DNA from: Myroides odoratimimus
Lineage (GTDB): Bacteria; Bacteroidota; Bacteroidia; Flavobacteriales; Flavobacteriaceae
NCBI RefSeq assembly: GCF_001485415.1
Contig: NZ_BCMQ01000011.1
Coordinates: forward strand, 1 to 64,000
Reading direction: 5' to 3'
DNA length: 64,000 nt
Shown here: positions 25,222 through 34,200 of the stretch, piece after piece
Layout of the letters: the number at the start of each line of letters is the position of its first letter
Numbering within the stretch: the stretch's first letter is position 1
Made by a program: the position numbers and the translations under genes
Notes under the pieces: generated by a model
Database searches by the model: none
What the model was told of the DNA's origin: nothing
Seen by the model: only the letters and a program-made list of their open reading frames with translations

Positions 25222-25962
25222 ATGAAACCAATATATTGGCTGATGAGCCTAGGTACACTTTTATCAATAGGGACGTATGCACAAGAACCAAAGTTGTTAG
25301 ATGGTCGTGTACGTTTATATGATGGAAATGTAGTTCCTGTTACTATTGAAAATAAAAGAAGTAAAGAAGTGACTAAAGCTGATGGACGTGGGTATTTTAT
25401 CATGGATGCAGCTGTAGGGGATACTATTCGTTTTTCTGATAAGAAGTTAGCTTCTGTTAATTATATCATTGGCAAAGAAGATTTGAATGCCAGTAGGTTT
25501 AATGTACTAATGACTAAAAAAGGGCAGTCCTTAGATGAGATTATCATTGTTCGCAAAGATTTTGGTGATGACTTCTTTGAAGGTGTTCCTAATAAAAACC
25601 TTACAGCAGCAGAGAAACGTTATAAAAAGAATAATACTGTTTTTTCCTCAACATCTAACTATGGAATGGGAATTAGTTTAGATGCCTTAGTTAATATGAT
25701 ATCTGGTCAAAAGAAAAGAGATAAACAGGCGATTCTTTATGAAAAATTAGATATAAAAGTGCAGCAGTTCTTAGATGACTACACTAGAGAAGAACTGTTA
25801 GAGGATTTTAAAATTCCTGAAGAACGTTTAGAGGCATTTCTTTACTACGTAGTAGCTCAGCCTAGTTTTGAAAAAATAAAAGTAGAGCGCACAGAAGGTT
25901 TTAAACTTTATTTAGCTCAAGAATATATTGATTTCTTAGGGTTTATGGATTTAGAAGAATAA
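25222..25962 (+). CDS. Secreted protein with a carboxypeptidase-like regulatory domain
   Basis: 246 residues with a signal peptide (MKPIYWLMSLGTLLSIGTYAQ). Residues 26-95 form a CarboxypepD_reg-like beta sandwich (LLDGRVRLYDGNVVPVTIEN, TKADGRGYFIM, AVGDTIRFS), as in TonB receptors and other flavobacterial envelope proteins. The remainder is helical (about 150-245: DKQAILYEKLDIKVQQFL and onward). Related flavobacterial proteins are uncharacterised. Single-gene unit ended by the terminator at 26001. Confidence 0.75.
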   Translation: MKPIYWLMSLGTLLSIGTYAQEPKLLDGRVRLYDGNVVPVTIENKRSKEVTKADGRGYFIMDAAVGDTIRFSDKKLASVNYIIGKEDLNASRFNVLMTKKGQSLDEIIIVRKDFGDDFFEGVPNKNLTAAEKRYKKNNTVFSSTSNYGMGISLDALVNMISGQKKRDKQAILYEKLDIKVQQFLDDYTREELLEDFKIPEERLEAFLYYVVAQPSFEKIKVERTEGFKLYLAQEYIDFLGFMDLEE

Positions 25963-26000
25963 TGATTTTAATGTAGAATCATATCATGATATTATTATAG

Positions 26001-26038
26001 AAACTGAGTAATAGTACGCTATTATTCAGTTTTTTTAT
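26001..26038 (+). terminator. Intrinsic terminator overlapping the end of the opposite gene
   Basis: AAACTGAGTAATAG pairs with CTATTATTCAGTTT (one G-U) around TACG, followed by six T. The stop codon of the convergent hydrolase gene (26022-26024) lies within the 3' arm. Confidence 0.8.
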
Positions 26039-27056
26039 TGGTCTTAAGTATAAAAGTAGAGATATCAAATAAAGCATCTTTACTATAAGCTTTACGACCT
26101 TGGAAGACAAATAACCACTTTTTCCATTCAGGCCATTGCGCATCTAATTGATAGTTGAATAACTTTGCATTTAGTAGACCATGTGTACTTCTTGGATATA
26201 CTTTGATAGTGGTAGTGTCTGATTCTCTATTAGAAGTATATTGTTGATAAAGTTGAGCATTGGTACCAGCAGGGACATTAAGATCATCACTTCCCCATAA
26301 GGCTAATAGAGGACCTTGCATATTTTGTAAATCAACAGAAGAATCAGCTTTGAGATTTCTAGCAATGAATAAGAATCTATCTTTTTCTATTTCTGATTCT
26401 TTAATTGTACAATCATTAAAATCAGTGAATAGTTTATAATCTGCTTGCTGTATAGAGTCTGCTTTTCGTTTTATTTCTTGTTCTGAGTATCCTTCTTCCT
26501 CTAAGCGTTTAGTTGTATAGTAATAACCTTGATCCATCCAATTAACGGCTCCTCCGATGATAACAGAGAAAGCAGGCTTAGTAAGGATAGCTGCTTTTGG
26601 AATGACCCAGCCTCCTTGAGAGAAACCTAGATATCCAATTCTATTCGGAGCAATTCCTTTGTCATGTACTAGAAAGTCAAAAGCATCTTTAGCTTCTACA
26701 GCTCTGTCCGTGATGGATTGGTTTAACCAATTTCCTTTGCTTTTATCTATACCTTTCTTGTCCCAGGTAAATACAGCAATTCCTTGATCTACTAGATGAT
26801 GTATTAAAGGAAGGTAGCCTGAGTTAGAGGTCTTGTTTTGTGGGCCATCTCCATGAATAAAAATAGCGATAGGAGCAGTTTTAAAAAACTCTTTTTTAGG
26901 TAGAAATAAAGTGGCAGACAATTCCTCTCCTTGTGAAGTAAAGATTACTTCCTTTTGTGTAATCGTCGTGTCATCAAAATCTTGACTTCCTAAGAAGAAA
27001 AAATAAAGAAAAATAATGAGAAAGGTAGTAAAGATTGCTGCAAGTATTTTCCAAAG
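26022..27056 (-). CDS. Membrane-anchored alpha/beta hydrolase
   Basis: 344 residues from the ATG at 27056 (MLWKILAAIFTTFLIIFLYFF). The in-frame TTG at 27077 belongs to a -7 promoter element. After the single N-terminal TM helix comes an alpha/beta hydrolase: oxyanion region FIHGDGPQNK, nucleophile elbow G-F-S-Q-G-G (about residue 150), acid region LLALWGSDDLNVP, and a late histidine in YPRSTHGLLN. It is likely an esterase or peptidase facing the periplasm. Substrate unknown. Confidence 0.82.
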   Translation of the reverse strand, partial: LWKILAAIFTTFLIIFLYFFFLGSQDFDDTTITQKEVIFTSQGEELSATLFLPKKEFFKTAPIAIFIHGDGPQNKTSNSGYLPLIHHLVDQGIAVFTWDKKGIDKSKGNWLNQSITDRAVEAKDAFDFLVHDKGIAPNRIGYLGFSQGGWVIPKAAILTKPAFSVIIGGAVNWMDQGYYYTTKRLEEEGYSEQEIKRKADSIQQADYKLFTDFNDCTIKESEIEKDRFLFIARNLKADSSVDLQNMQGPLLALWGSDDLNVPAGTNAQLYQQYTSNRESDTTTIKVYPRSTHGLLNAKLFNYQLDAQWPEWKKWLFVFQGRKAYSKDALFDISTFILKTNKKTE

Positions 27057-27074
27057 CATAGCTGTATTTTTAGC

Positions 27075-27082
27075 CAAATATA
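27075..27082 (-). promoter_or_regulatory. Bacteroidota -7 element of the hydrolase gene
   Basis: TATATTTG on the minus strand, 18 bases before the ATG at 27056; supports that start. Confidence 0.45.
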
Positions 27083-27210
27083 AGCAGGTACGCGAATAGA
27101 AAAATAATATATTTAACTCAACAGTATTTTTTCAGTACTGAAACTACAAATAAAGGAGAAAAAGCTAATTGTATCTAAAATAGACTATTGAGTGAAAGTA
27201 AAGAACGAAA

Positions 27211-27837
27211 CTAATATGCTTCGTCCGTTTCTTCGACAACTTTTACTTCATAAAATGGAACAAAAGCAGCTAGCGCTTGTTCATATTCATTTTTGCGTAT
27301 AGATAACTCTATTTCACAGCTCATTTCCATTTTTTGACTTAGAATGTTTAAGTCTTTTTCTTTGATTACACGCATGACATTGTTCATGTCTTTGTATTCA
27401 AAGCGAACTTTAAACTTCTTATCAATTGTTTTTTCTATAATTTCCGCTTCTTCCATGGCCATCTGAGCTGCTGCACGATAGGCAGTGATGAGTCCTCCTA
27501 CGCCCAGCTTTATACCACCGAAATAACGTACCACTACGATTAGAATATCTGTGACCTCATAAGATTGTATTTGTCCATAGATAGGAGCGCCTGCAGTATT
27601 ACTAGGTTCTCCATCATCATTAGCACGATAGTATACCTGTTCTGCTCCAAGTTGAAAGGCATAGCACCAGTGGCGCGCATTATAATGCTCTTTCTTGATG
27701 CGATCGATGATTTCTTTTACTTCTTCTTCGCGTTGAATAGGAAAAGCATAGCCAAAAAACTTACTATTCTTTTCTTTATACAATACTTCTTCTGTCGGTT
27801 TACTTATTGTTTTATATGAATCTAATGCTTCTGCCAT
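27211..27837 (-). CDS. YigZ / IMPACT family protein
   Basis: 208 residues. N-terminal IMPACT domain with KKNSKFFGYAFPI-like start (KEKNSKFFGYAFPIQ), HWCYAFQLG and DDGEPSNTAGAPIYGQI (about 75-91), followed by VVRYFGGIKLGVGGLITAYR; C-terminal DUF1949 ferredoxin-like domain. Family thought to act in translation or proteolysis control; exact role unknown. The start overlaps the ribD stop by one base (TAATG), giving a coupled two-gene operon. Confidence 0.88.
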   Translation of the reverse strand: MAEALDSYKTISKPTEEVLYKEKNSKFFGYAFPIQREEEVKEIIDRIKKEHYNARHWCYAFQLGAEQVYYRANDDGEPSNTAGAPIYGQIQSYEVTDILIVVVRYFGGIKLGVGGLITAYRAAAQMAMEEAEIIEKTIDKKFKVRFEYKDMNNVMRVIKEKDLNILSQKMEMSCEIELSIRKNEYEQALAAFVPFYEVKVVEETDEAY

Positions 27838-28880
27838 TATTTGCGATATACTATTCTTAATTCGTTGTCTAAAATACGATGTTTTACTACTTTATCAAAT
27901 CCTGAAAGATGTGGAGAAGGGATACCTTCTGTTATTGGAGTACTTCCAATAAATACTCTTGCTTCATCCCATAACTCTGCATCAATAAAATGCTGAAGTG
28001 TATGCGTACCACCTTCTACTACAACAGACATAATCTGATGTCTGTATAAAATATCTAGAATCTGTGGTACTAGAGATTGACTAAAATCTGCATGCTCATA
28101 GATTAGATTATCAGTAGAGACTAAGTCTTGATTAGCCGTGATACAGATTGTTTTGACATTATTATCTTTAATGCTAAAGGAATTGTCTATTTTGCCAATT
28201 CTATCAATAAATACACGGATAGGGCTTTTGCCGTACCAATCTCTTGTAGTAAGAGAAGGATTATCACTAAGAACTGTTTGTGTACCTACTAAGAAAGCCA
28301 TTTCTTCACTTCTCCATTGATGTACTAATTGTTTAGAATAGGCATTCGATATCCAGAAAGGTCTATTAGTAGTTCTTTGTATAGGAGCGATAAAGTGATC
28401 TATAGACTCAGCCCATTTTAGGATAATATAAGGGCGTTTTTGATTGTGAAATGTAAAAAAACGCTTGTTACTATCTTGGCATTCTTTTTCTAATACACCT
28501 ACTATTACTTCTATTCCTGCATCACGCATTTTTTGAATTCCTCTGCCACATACTTTTGCAAAGGGATCTACAGTACCGATAACGACTTTAGGTATCTTCT
28601 TTTCGATTACCAAGTCACAGCACGGAGGAGTCTTACCAAAGTGACTACATGGCTCTAGACTGACATATAAAGTACTTTCTTTAAGGAGCTCTTGATTCTG
28701 AACAGATGCTATTGCATTAGGCTCAGCATGAGGACCTCCATAAGGAGAAGTGAAGCCTTCTCCGATAATGCGATTGTTGTGTACTACCACAGCTCCTACA
28801 GAAGGATTAGGCATAGCAGCATAAGTTCCTTGTAGTGCTAACTGAATACAGCGAGAAATATATAATTCGTGTCTTTCCAA
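27837..28880 (-). CDS. ribD: Bifunctional riboflavin biosynthesis deaminase/reductase RibD
   Basis: About 347 residues. Deaminase domain: H-A-E-P-N-A zinc site (PHAEPNAIASV) with the P-C-S-H-F-G-K-T-P-P-C-C motif; reductase domain from about 150 (RPYIILKWAESIDHFIAP, IRVFIDRIGKI, VVEGGTHTLQHFI). It catalyses the second and third steps of riboflavin synthesis. There is no ATG at the N-terminus: the frame can begin with TTG at 28880 (giving MERHELYISRCIQLAL, like other RibD starts) or TTG at 28907. The first in-frame ATG (MPNPSVG) would remove the first helix. Start therefore uncertain. Confidence 0.85.
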   Translation of the reverse strand: MERHELYISRCIQLALQGTYAAMPNPSVGAVVVHNNRIIGEGFTSPYGGPHAEPNAIASVQNQELLKESTLYVSLEPCSHFGKTPPCCDLVIEKKIPKVVIGTVDPFAKVCGRGIQKMRDAGIEVIVGVLEKECQDSNKRFFTFHNQKRPYIILKWAESIDHFIAPIQRTTNRPFWISNAYSKQLVHQWRSEEMAFLVGTQTVLSDNPSLTTRDWYGKSPIRVFIDRIGKIDNSFSIKDNNVKTICITANQDLVSTDNLIYEHADFSQSLVPQILDILYRHQIMSVVVEGGTHTLQHFIDAELWDEARVFIGSTPITEGIPSPHLSGFDKVVKHRILDNELRIVYRK

Positions 28881-28894
28881 AATTGATAATAATG

Positions 28895-28902
28895 TATCTT
28901 TG
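28895..28902 (+). promoter_or_regulatory. Bacteroidota -7 element before prmC
   Basis: TATCTTTG matches TAnnTTTG, 39 bases before the prmC ATG at 28942, in the divergent ribD-prmC gap. Confidence 0.4.
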
Positions 28903-28941
28903 AACAAAATTAAACTAAAACATTTGTTTTTAAAGAATATT

Positions 28942-29784
28942 ATGCAGATAAAGTACTACCAATCCTATTTTAAAGAGAGTTTAACTCCTATTTATGATGC
29001 TGTGGAAGCGGAGCAATTATTTTTGATTGCTTTAGAAGAAATAGAAGGGAAGACTAGAATTGATCTAGTTATGAATCCAACGATGCAGACAGATAAGGTA
29101 GCAGTATGGGAATCTGTATTAGAAGAATTAAAACAAGAAAAACCAATTCAATATATCTTTGGGCAAGCCTATTTTTACGGATTGACCTTTAAGGTGAATG
29201 AATTTACTCTTATTCCAAGGGCAGAAACAGAAGAATTAGTAGAATGGATAATAAATAGTGTCAATCCATCTAAACCTGTTAGAATATTAGACATCGGAAC
29301 AGGAAGTGGATGTATAGGGATAACACTAGCGAATGAATTACCTCTAGCTAGAGTTACTTTAATGGATGTTTCTGATAAAGCTTTAGAGATAGCAAAACAG
29401 AATGCAGTAAGTAATGGAGTGGCTGTAGAAACGGTATTACAAGATGTATTACAACTAGAGAAGTTGAAGAGTCAGTACGATATTATAGTGTCTAATCCTC
29501 CTTATGTACGCAACTTAGAAAAAGTAGAAATAAAAAAGAATGTATTAGATTATGAACCTCATCTAGCTTTATTCGTAGAAGATAATGATCCACTGATATT
29601 TTATAGAAAGATAGCTCTTCTAGCCAATAACAACTTACAAACAGGAGGTATGTTGTTCTATGAAATTAACCAGTATTTAGGAGAGGAGACTAAAACATTG
29701 TTTGAATCTCTTGATTTCACAGGTGTAGAGTTAAGAAAAGATATGGTAGGAAATGATAGAATGATTAAAGCTGTTAAACGATAA
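28942..29784 (+). CDS. prmC: Release factor glutamine N5-methyltransferase PrmC
   Basis: 280 residues from the ATG at 28942 (MQIKYYQSYFKESL). N-terminal helical domain that docks the release factor (KPIQYIFGQAYFYGL, TLIPRAETEELVEW), then a Rossmann methyltransferase with the SAM loop LDIGTGSGCIGITLA and the catalytic N-P-P-Y (IIVSNPPYVRN). Methylates the GGQ glutamine of RF1 and RF2; prfB is encoded 9 kb away in this window. Confidence 0.93.
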   Translation: MQIKYYQSYFKESLTPIYDAVEAEQLFLIALEEIEGKTRIDLVMNPTMQTDKVAVWESVLEELKQEKPIQYIFGQAYFYGLTFKVNEFTLIPRAETEELVEWIINSVNPSKPVRILDIGTGSGCIGITLANELPLARVTLMDVSDKALEIAKQNAVSNGVAVETVLQDVLQLEKLKSQYDIIVSNPPYVRNLEKVEIKKNVLDYEPHLALFVEDNDPLIFYRKIALLANNNLQTGGMLFYEINQYLGEETKTLFESLDFTGVELRKDMVGNDRMIKAVKR

Positions 29785-29941
29785 GTGAGTAGAGTAATTA
29801 ACGTCATAGAGATAAAAGCTTTTTCCTGCTGTAGTAGCTGAATTTATGGAATATTCTATTTCTAGTAGTAACACCTCACAAGTATTGTAAGCAATTCTCA
29901 TGAACTTATAATTAAGAATTTATTGAATAAGGACATATAAA

Positions 29942-29977
29942 CTAATAAAGGCTATCACTAGGATAGCCTTTATTAGT
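29942..29977. terminator. Hairpin terminator downstream of the metal efflux operon
   Basis: CTAATAAAGGCTATC pairs with GATAGCCTTTATTAG around a short loop, 10 bases beyond the adaptor-gene stop and 157 after prmC. Only short T-runs follow on either strand. Confidence 0.6.
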
Positions 29978-29987
29978 TATAATTAGA

Positions 29988-31199
29988 TTAATGAGCGTGT
30001 CCTCCGCCTCCTTCGTTTTTGATCAAGTGACTTTGAATATAGTAAGCGCCAGATAGTACAATCTCACTATCTTTAGGAATGTCTTGTAAGACTGTTACCT
30101 GTGAGTATCCTAATTCTGATACTCCTGCTTTGACTTCTATTCTTTGGAAGTGATATGACATACCGCTTTCTTCTTTATGAGCATCTTCTAGAATGAAAAT
30201 AAACTCACGTCCATCTGCTTTGACAATCGCGTCATTAGGCAGAGCATCTACTGTTCTCTCTCCGATATGTACTAATGCATTAACATAAAGTCCCGGTATC
30301 AGAGTCTCAGGTACATTGTCAATATTAGCATGTACGATTACGGTTTTAGTACCAGGTTCAAAAGATTTATTGATACTAAAAATAGTAGCAGTTACCTCTG
30401 AATTATTGATATTAGTAAAGTTAAAAGAGACCTTTTGTCCTATTTTGATAAAAGGCATGTCTTTTTCATACACTAATAAATCTAAGTGAATTCTAGAGTT
30501 ATCTACAATAGTAAATAGAGACTGCCCCGCCATAACATTAGTACCTATTTTGACTGGTATAGTAGCTATATTACCAGATATAGGAGATACTATTCTCAGC
30601 GATTTAGAAATAGACCCAGGAGCTGTATTAACTAAGCTTAGTCTATTGCTTAAAGATTGGTATCTCGCGCGTTCTATATTTAAGTCTGATTTAGTCTTCT
30701 GATATGTCTTTTCAGAGTTGACATTCTCTGCTCTTAGAGTTTGTTGACGTTTATACTCTAGCTCTAAATATTCTAATGTGTTTTTAGAAACGAGGTATTC
30801 CTCTTGTAGCTGAATATATTTAGGACTATCTATAGTTGCTATTGTTTGCCCTTTTTTTACATAGTCTCCTAGATTCACATTGATATTTGTGATTGTACCA
30901 CTTAAAAAAGAAGATACATCAGCCTGACTTTGAGCAGGAAGCTCAGTATTACCATTTACTCTAATGACATCACTTAAGTTTTTTTGCTGTATTTGTCCTA
31001 GTTGAATGTTAGAAGCAGTGTATTGAGCTTGGTTGAGCTCTACCTCTTTATTAGCAGATTCTTCTTTCGCTTCTGTTTTTGTAGTACTCTCTGTTTTTTC
31101 GTTTTCGTGATCATGACCAGAATGGTCTTCTTCAGCATTTTTACAGCTAAAGAATAGAATACTTGTAGCTATTGATAAAAATATAATCGACTTTTTCAT
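29988..31199 (-). CDS. RND efflux periplasmic adaptor lipoprotein, CusB/CzcB type
   Basis: 403 residues. Lipobox I-L-F-F-S-C (Cys 19) predicts an inner-membrane-linked lipoprotein. A histidine-rich stretch D-H-S-G-H-D-H-E follows at 25-32 and the protein ends in GGGGHAH, both fit for binding metal ions. Then the membrane-fusion fold: barrel-sandwich half (ADVSSFLSGTITNINVNLGDYVKKGQ), helical hairpin (about 130-190), second lipoyl half (SPISGNIATIPVKIGTNVMAGQ) and beta-barrel domain. It links the pump to the outer-membrane channel, both of which are one polypeptide encoded 10 bases upstream. Confidence 0.9.
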   Translation of the reverse strand: MKKSIIFLSIATSILFFSCKNAEEDHSGHDHENEKTESTTKTEAKEESANKEVELNQAQYTASNIQLGQIQQKNLSDVIRVNGNTELPAQSQADVSSFLSGTITNINVNLGDYVKKGQTIATIDSPKYIQLQEEYLVSKNTLEYLELEYKRQQTLRAENVNSEKTYQKTKSDLNIERARYQSLSNRLSLVNTAPGSISKSLRIVSPISGNIATIPVKIGTNVMAGQSLFTIVDNSRIHLDLLVYEKDMPFIKIGQKVSFNFTNINNSEVTATIFSINKSFEPGTKTVIVHANIDNVPETLIPGLYVNALVHIGERTVDALPNDAIVKADGREFIFILEDAHKEESGMSYHFQRIEVKAGVSELGYSQVTVLQDIPKDSEIVLSGAYYIQSHLIKNEGGGGHAH

Positions 31200-31209
31200 T
31201 TCTCTGATA

Positions 31210-34200
31210 TTATTGGTTTACTAAATAATGTAGGGTATTGTGACTTAGGTTATACTGTAGAATAGCATCTAAGTAATTCATCTGAATCGCTAGTGCTGTT
31301 TCTACAGATTGAATGTATTCTACATAAGAGATATCCCCATTATTATAAGATTTCTTAGCGTGATCTTTGATAAGCGCAGCATTTTTTAAAGCGTTTTCTT
31401 GATAGTAATCGATTACTTTTTCTTGTGCTTTGATAATGTCAAATTGTTGTTGGACATTTTCTTCTAACTGTTTGTGCAGGTATTCTTTTTGCACTGTAGC
31501 TTGTTGTATTTCATACTTCATCGCTTTTACCTTAGCGTTTTGACTACCAAAGAAGATAGGTATAGAAATCCCAACAGTATAACTTGGTACACGCAATTCT
31601 TTACCATAAGTGATAGGTAGTCCATTACTCCCTGTTACAGTTCCTGAATCTGATTTTATATTATAACCTAATGAGAAGTCAGGTAAGAAGTTTGCCTTCT
31701 CTAGTCTTCTATTTGCTTCTATTGTTTCGATCTCTTTTTCTGCTAGCTGAATAGTGTTGTTTAAACTCAAATCAAAGTCAACATCCGCCTCGTGTTTGTC
31801 ATACACAATATCAGTGTTCATAGGGATGAAATCTTCCTCTAAGTTTAATAGAGCTTTTAGCTTAGAAGTTTCGTTGTCTATCCCTGTTTTATTTTGTGTG
31901 ATAAGTACTCTTAACTCTTGTTCTTTAGCAGAAGCTACATTACTTTCCATCAGTGTAGTTTCACCTGTTTCATAGCGAAGCTTAGCTGATTTAGAAAAAT
32001 CCTTTAACAAGTCTGCTTGTTCTTTAAGTAGTACTTCTTTTGAAAGTGCATACAATAAGTTTTCCCAAGCTTGTCTTACTGCATATTCTGTAACATTAAC
32101 AGCTCCTTGCTGTTGGATAACAGCGGTCTCGTAAGCCTTATTTAGAACAGACTTTTTCTTTCCATAGGTAAACGGTGAGAAAGATTGAGAAATAGACAAG
32201 GTAATGTCCTTTTTCTCTTTAGTGTCTAAATACCCAAAACCTGTTGAGATATCTGTTTTAGCTAGGTCAAAGTATGTTCCTATCATTTGCTTTTGAGCAA
32301 TTGTATTATACTCTGCCGCTTTTATTCCTTTATTATTTGCTACGCTTAGTTCTAAAGCCTCTTGTAATGTAAGCTTTTTGACTTCTTGTGCTTGTGTACC
32401 TATCCCCATTAGTAATAATAGAGTAGAGGCTACTATAGTTTTATTTTTTTTGCCTATACCCAATCCTTTTTCTTCATAGTAATAGATAATAGGCAAGACG
32501 ATTAACGTTAAGATAGTAGCAGATATTAACCCTCCGATAACTACTGTAGCTAGGGGTTTTTGTACTTCTGCTCCAGCACTAGTGCTCAGTGCCATTGGTA
32601 AGAAACCTAGAGAAGCTACAGCTGCTGTAAGTAATACAGGGCGTAGACGTATTTTAGTTCCTTCTATAATTCTTTCGTATAAATCCATACCTTCTTTTTT
32701 AAGTGAGTTAAACTGACCGATTAGTACGATACCATTTAATACAGCGACTCCGAAAAGTGCGATAAATCCAACTCCTGCTGAGATACTAAATGGCATATCT
32801 CTAAGCCATAATGCAGCTACTCCACCGATAGCAGAAAGAGGAATAGCAGTAAAGATCATCAAGGACTGTTTTCCTGATTTAAAAGTAAAGTATAACAACA
32901 CAAATATTAATGCTAGAGCTACTGGTACAGCTACCATTAATCGGTTTGTTGCTTCCACTAAGTTTTCAAATTGTCCTCCATAAGTGATAAAGTATCCATC
33001 AGGCATATCTAGTTTTTTATCTAAGATGGCTTGAATGTCATTCACCACACTTTTTACATCTCGTTCGCGGACATTAAATCCTAATACAATACGTCTTTTA
33101 CCATCTTCTCTACTGATCTGTTGAGGACCGTCTTCATAGTCGATATTAGCGATTTGCCCTAAGGGAATTTGTTGCCCATTCGCTAATGGGATAAACATAT
33201 TTCTTAGGTTTTCAATATCTTGTCTAGAATTGCTTTCTAAGCGCACGACTAGGTCAAATCTCTTTTCTCCTTCATAAACTACTCCTGCAGTTTCTCCTGC
33301 AAAACCAGCTCTTACGACTTGACTGATTTCAGATATGGTAAGCCCATATAGCGCAAGTTTATCTTGATTATACTTAATCGATATCTGTGGCAATCCGCTT
33401 ACTCTTTCTAGTTTAGGACTAGCTACACCAGGTACACCTGAGATTAGACCACTTATTTCATCTCCTATACTCGCTAGGCGATCTAGATCGTCTCCAAATA
33501 CTTTAATCGCTACATCACTTCTTACTCCGGTCATTAGTTCGTTAAAACGCATTTGGATAGGCTGAGAGAATTCTGTCGTTACTCCCGGTATTTCTTCTAG
33601 TGCTTCTTCCATTAGAGAGATAAGTTCCTCTTTGGTTTTAGCTGATGTCCATTCTTTTTTCTCTTTTAAAATAATAATCATATCGGCAGCTTCCATAGGC
33701 ATAGGATCTGTTGGAATCTCTGCACTACCTATTTTTGAGATGACCATTTTCACTTCAGGGAAGCGCTCCATTAGAATCTGTTCTGCCTTAGTTGTAGTCT
33801 CTATTTCTTGAGATAGTGAACTACCAGAAGAGATAATAATATGTGTAGCTAAATCTCCTTCGTCTAGAGTAGGAATAAACTCACCTCCCATACGACCGAA
33901 GACAAATAAAGCAATAGCAAATAATCCAAAAGCAATAGCTAGAACGATTCTTTTTATTTTAAAAGCACCTTCTAATACAGGCTTATACCAACTGTATAAC
34001 TTGTCAATAATCTTATCACTAAAGTTTGGTTTTTCTTTGCCTGCTTTCTTCGATAAGAATAACGAAGAAGCCATAGGTACATAAGTAAGCGAAAGAATGA
34101 AAGCTCCTAGAATAGCAAATGACACAGTCATCGCCATAGGGCCAAACATTTTTCCTTCGATACCTGTTAAAGCTAATATAGGCAAGTACACGATTAGAAT

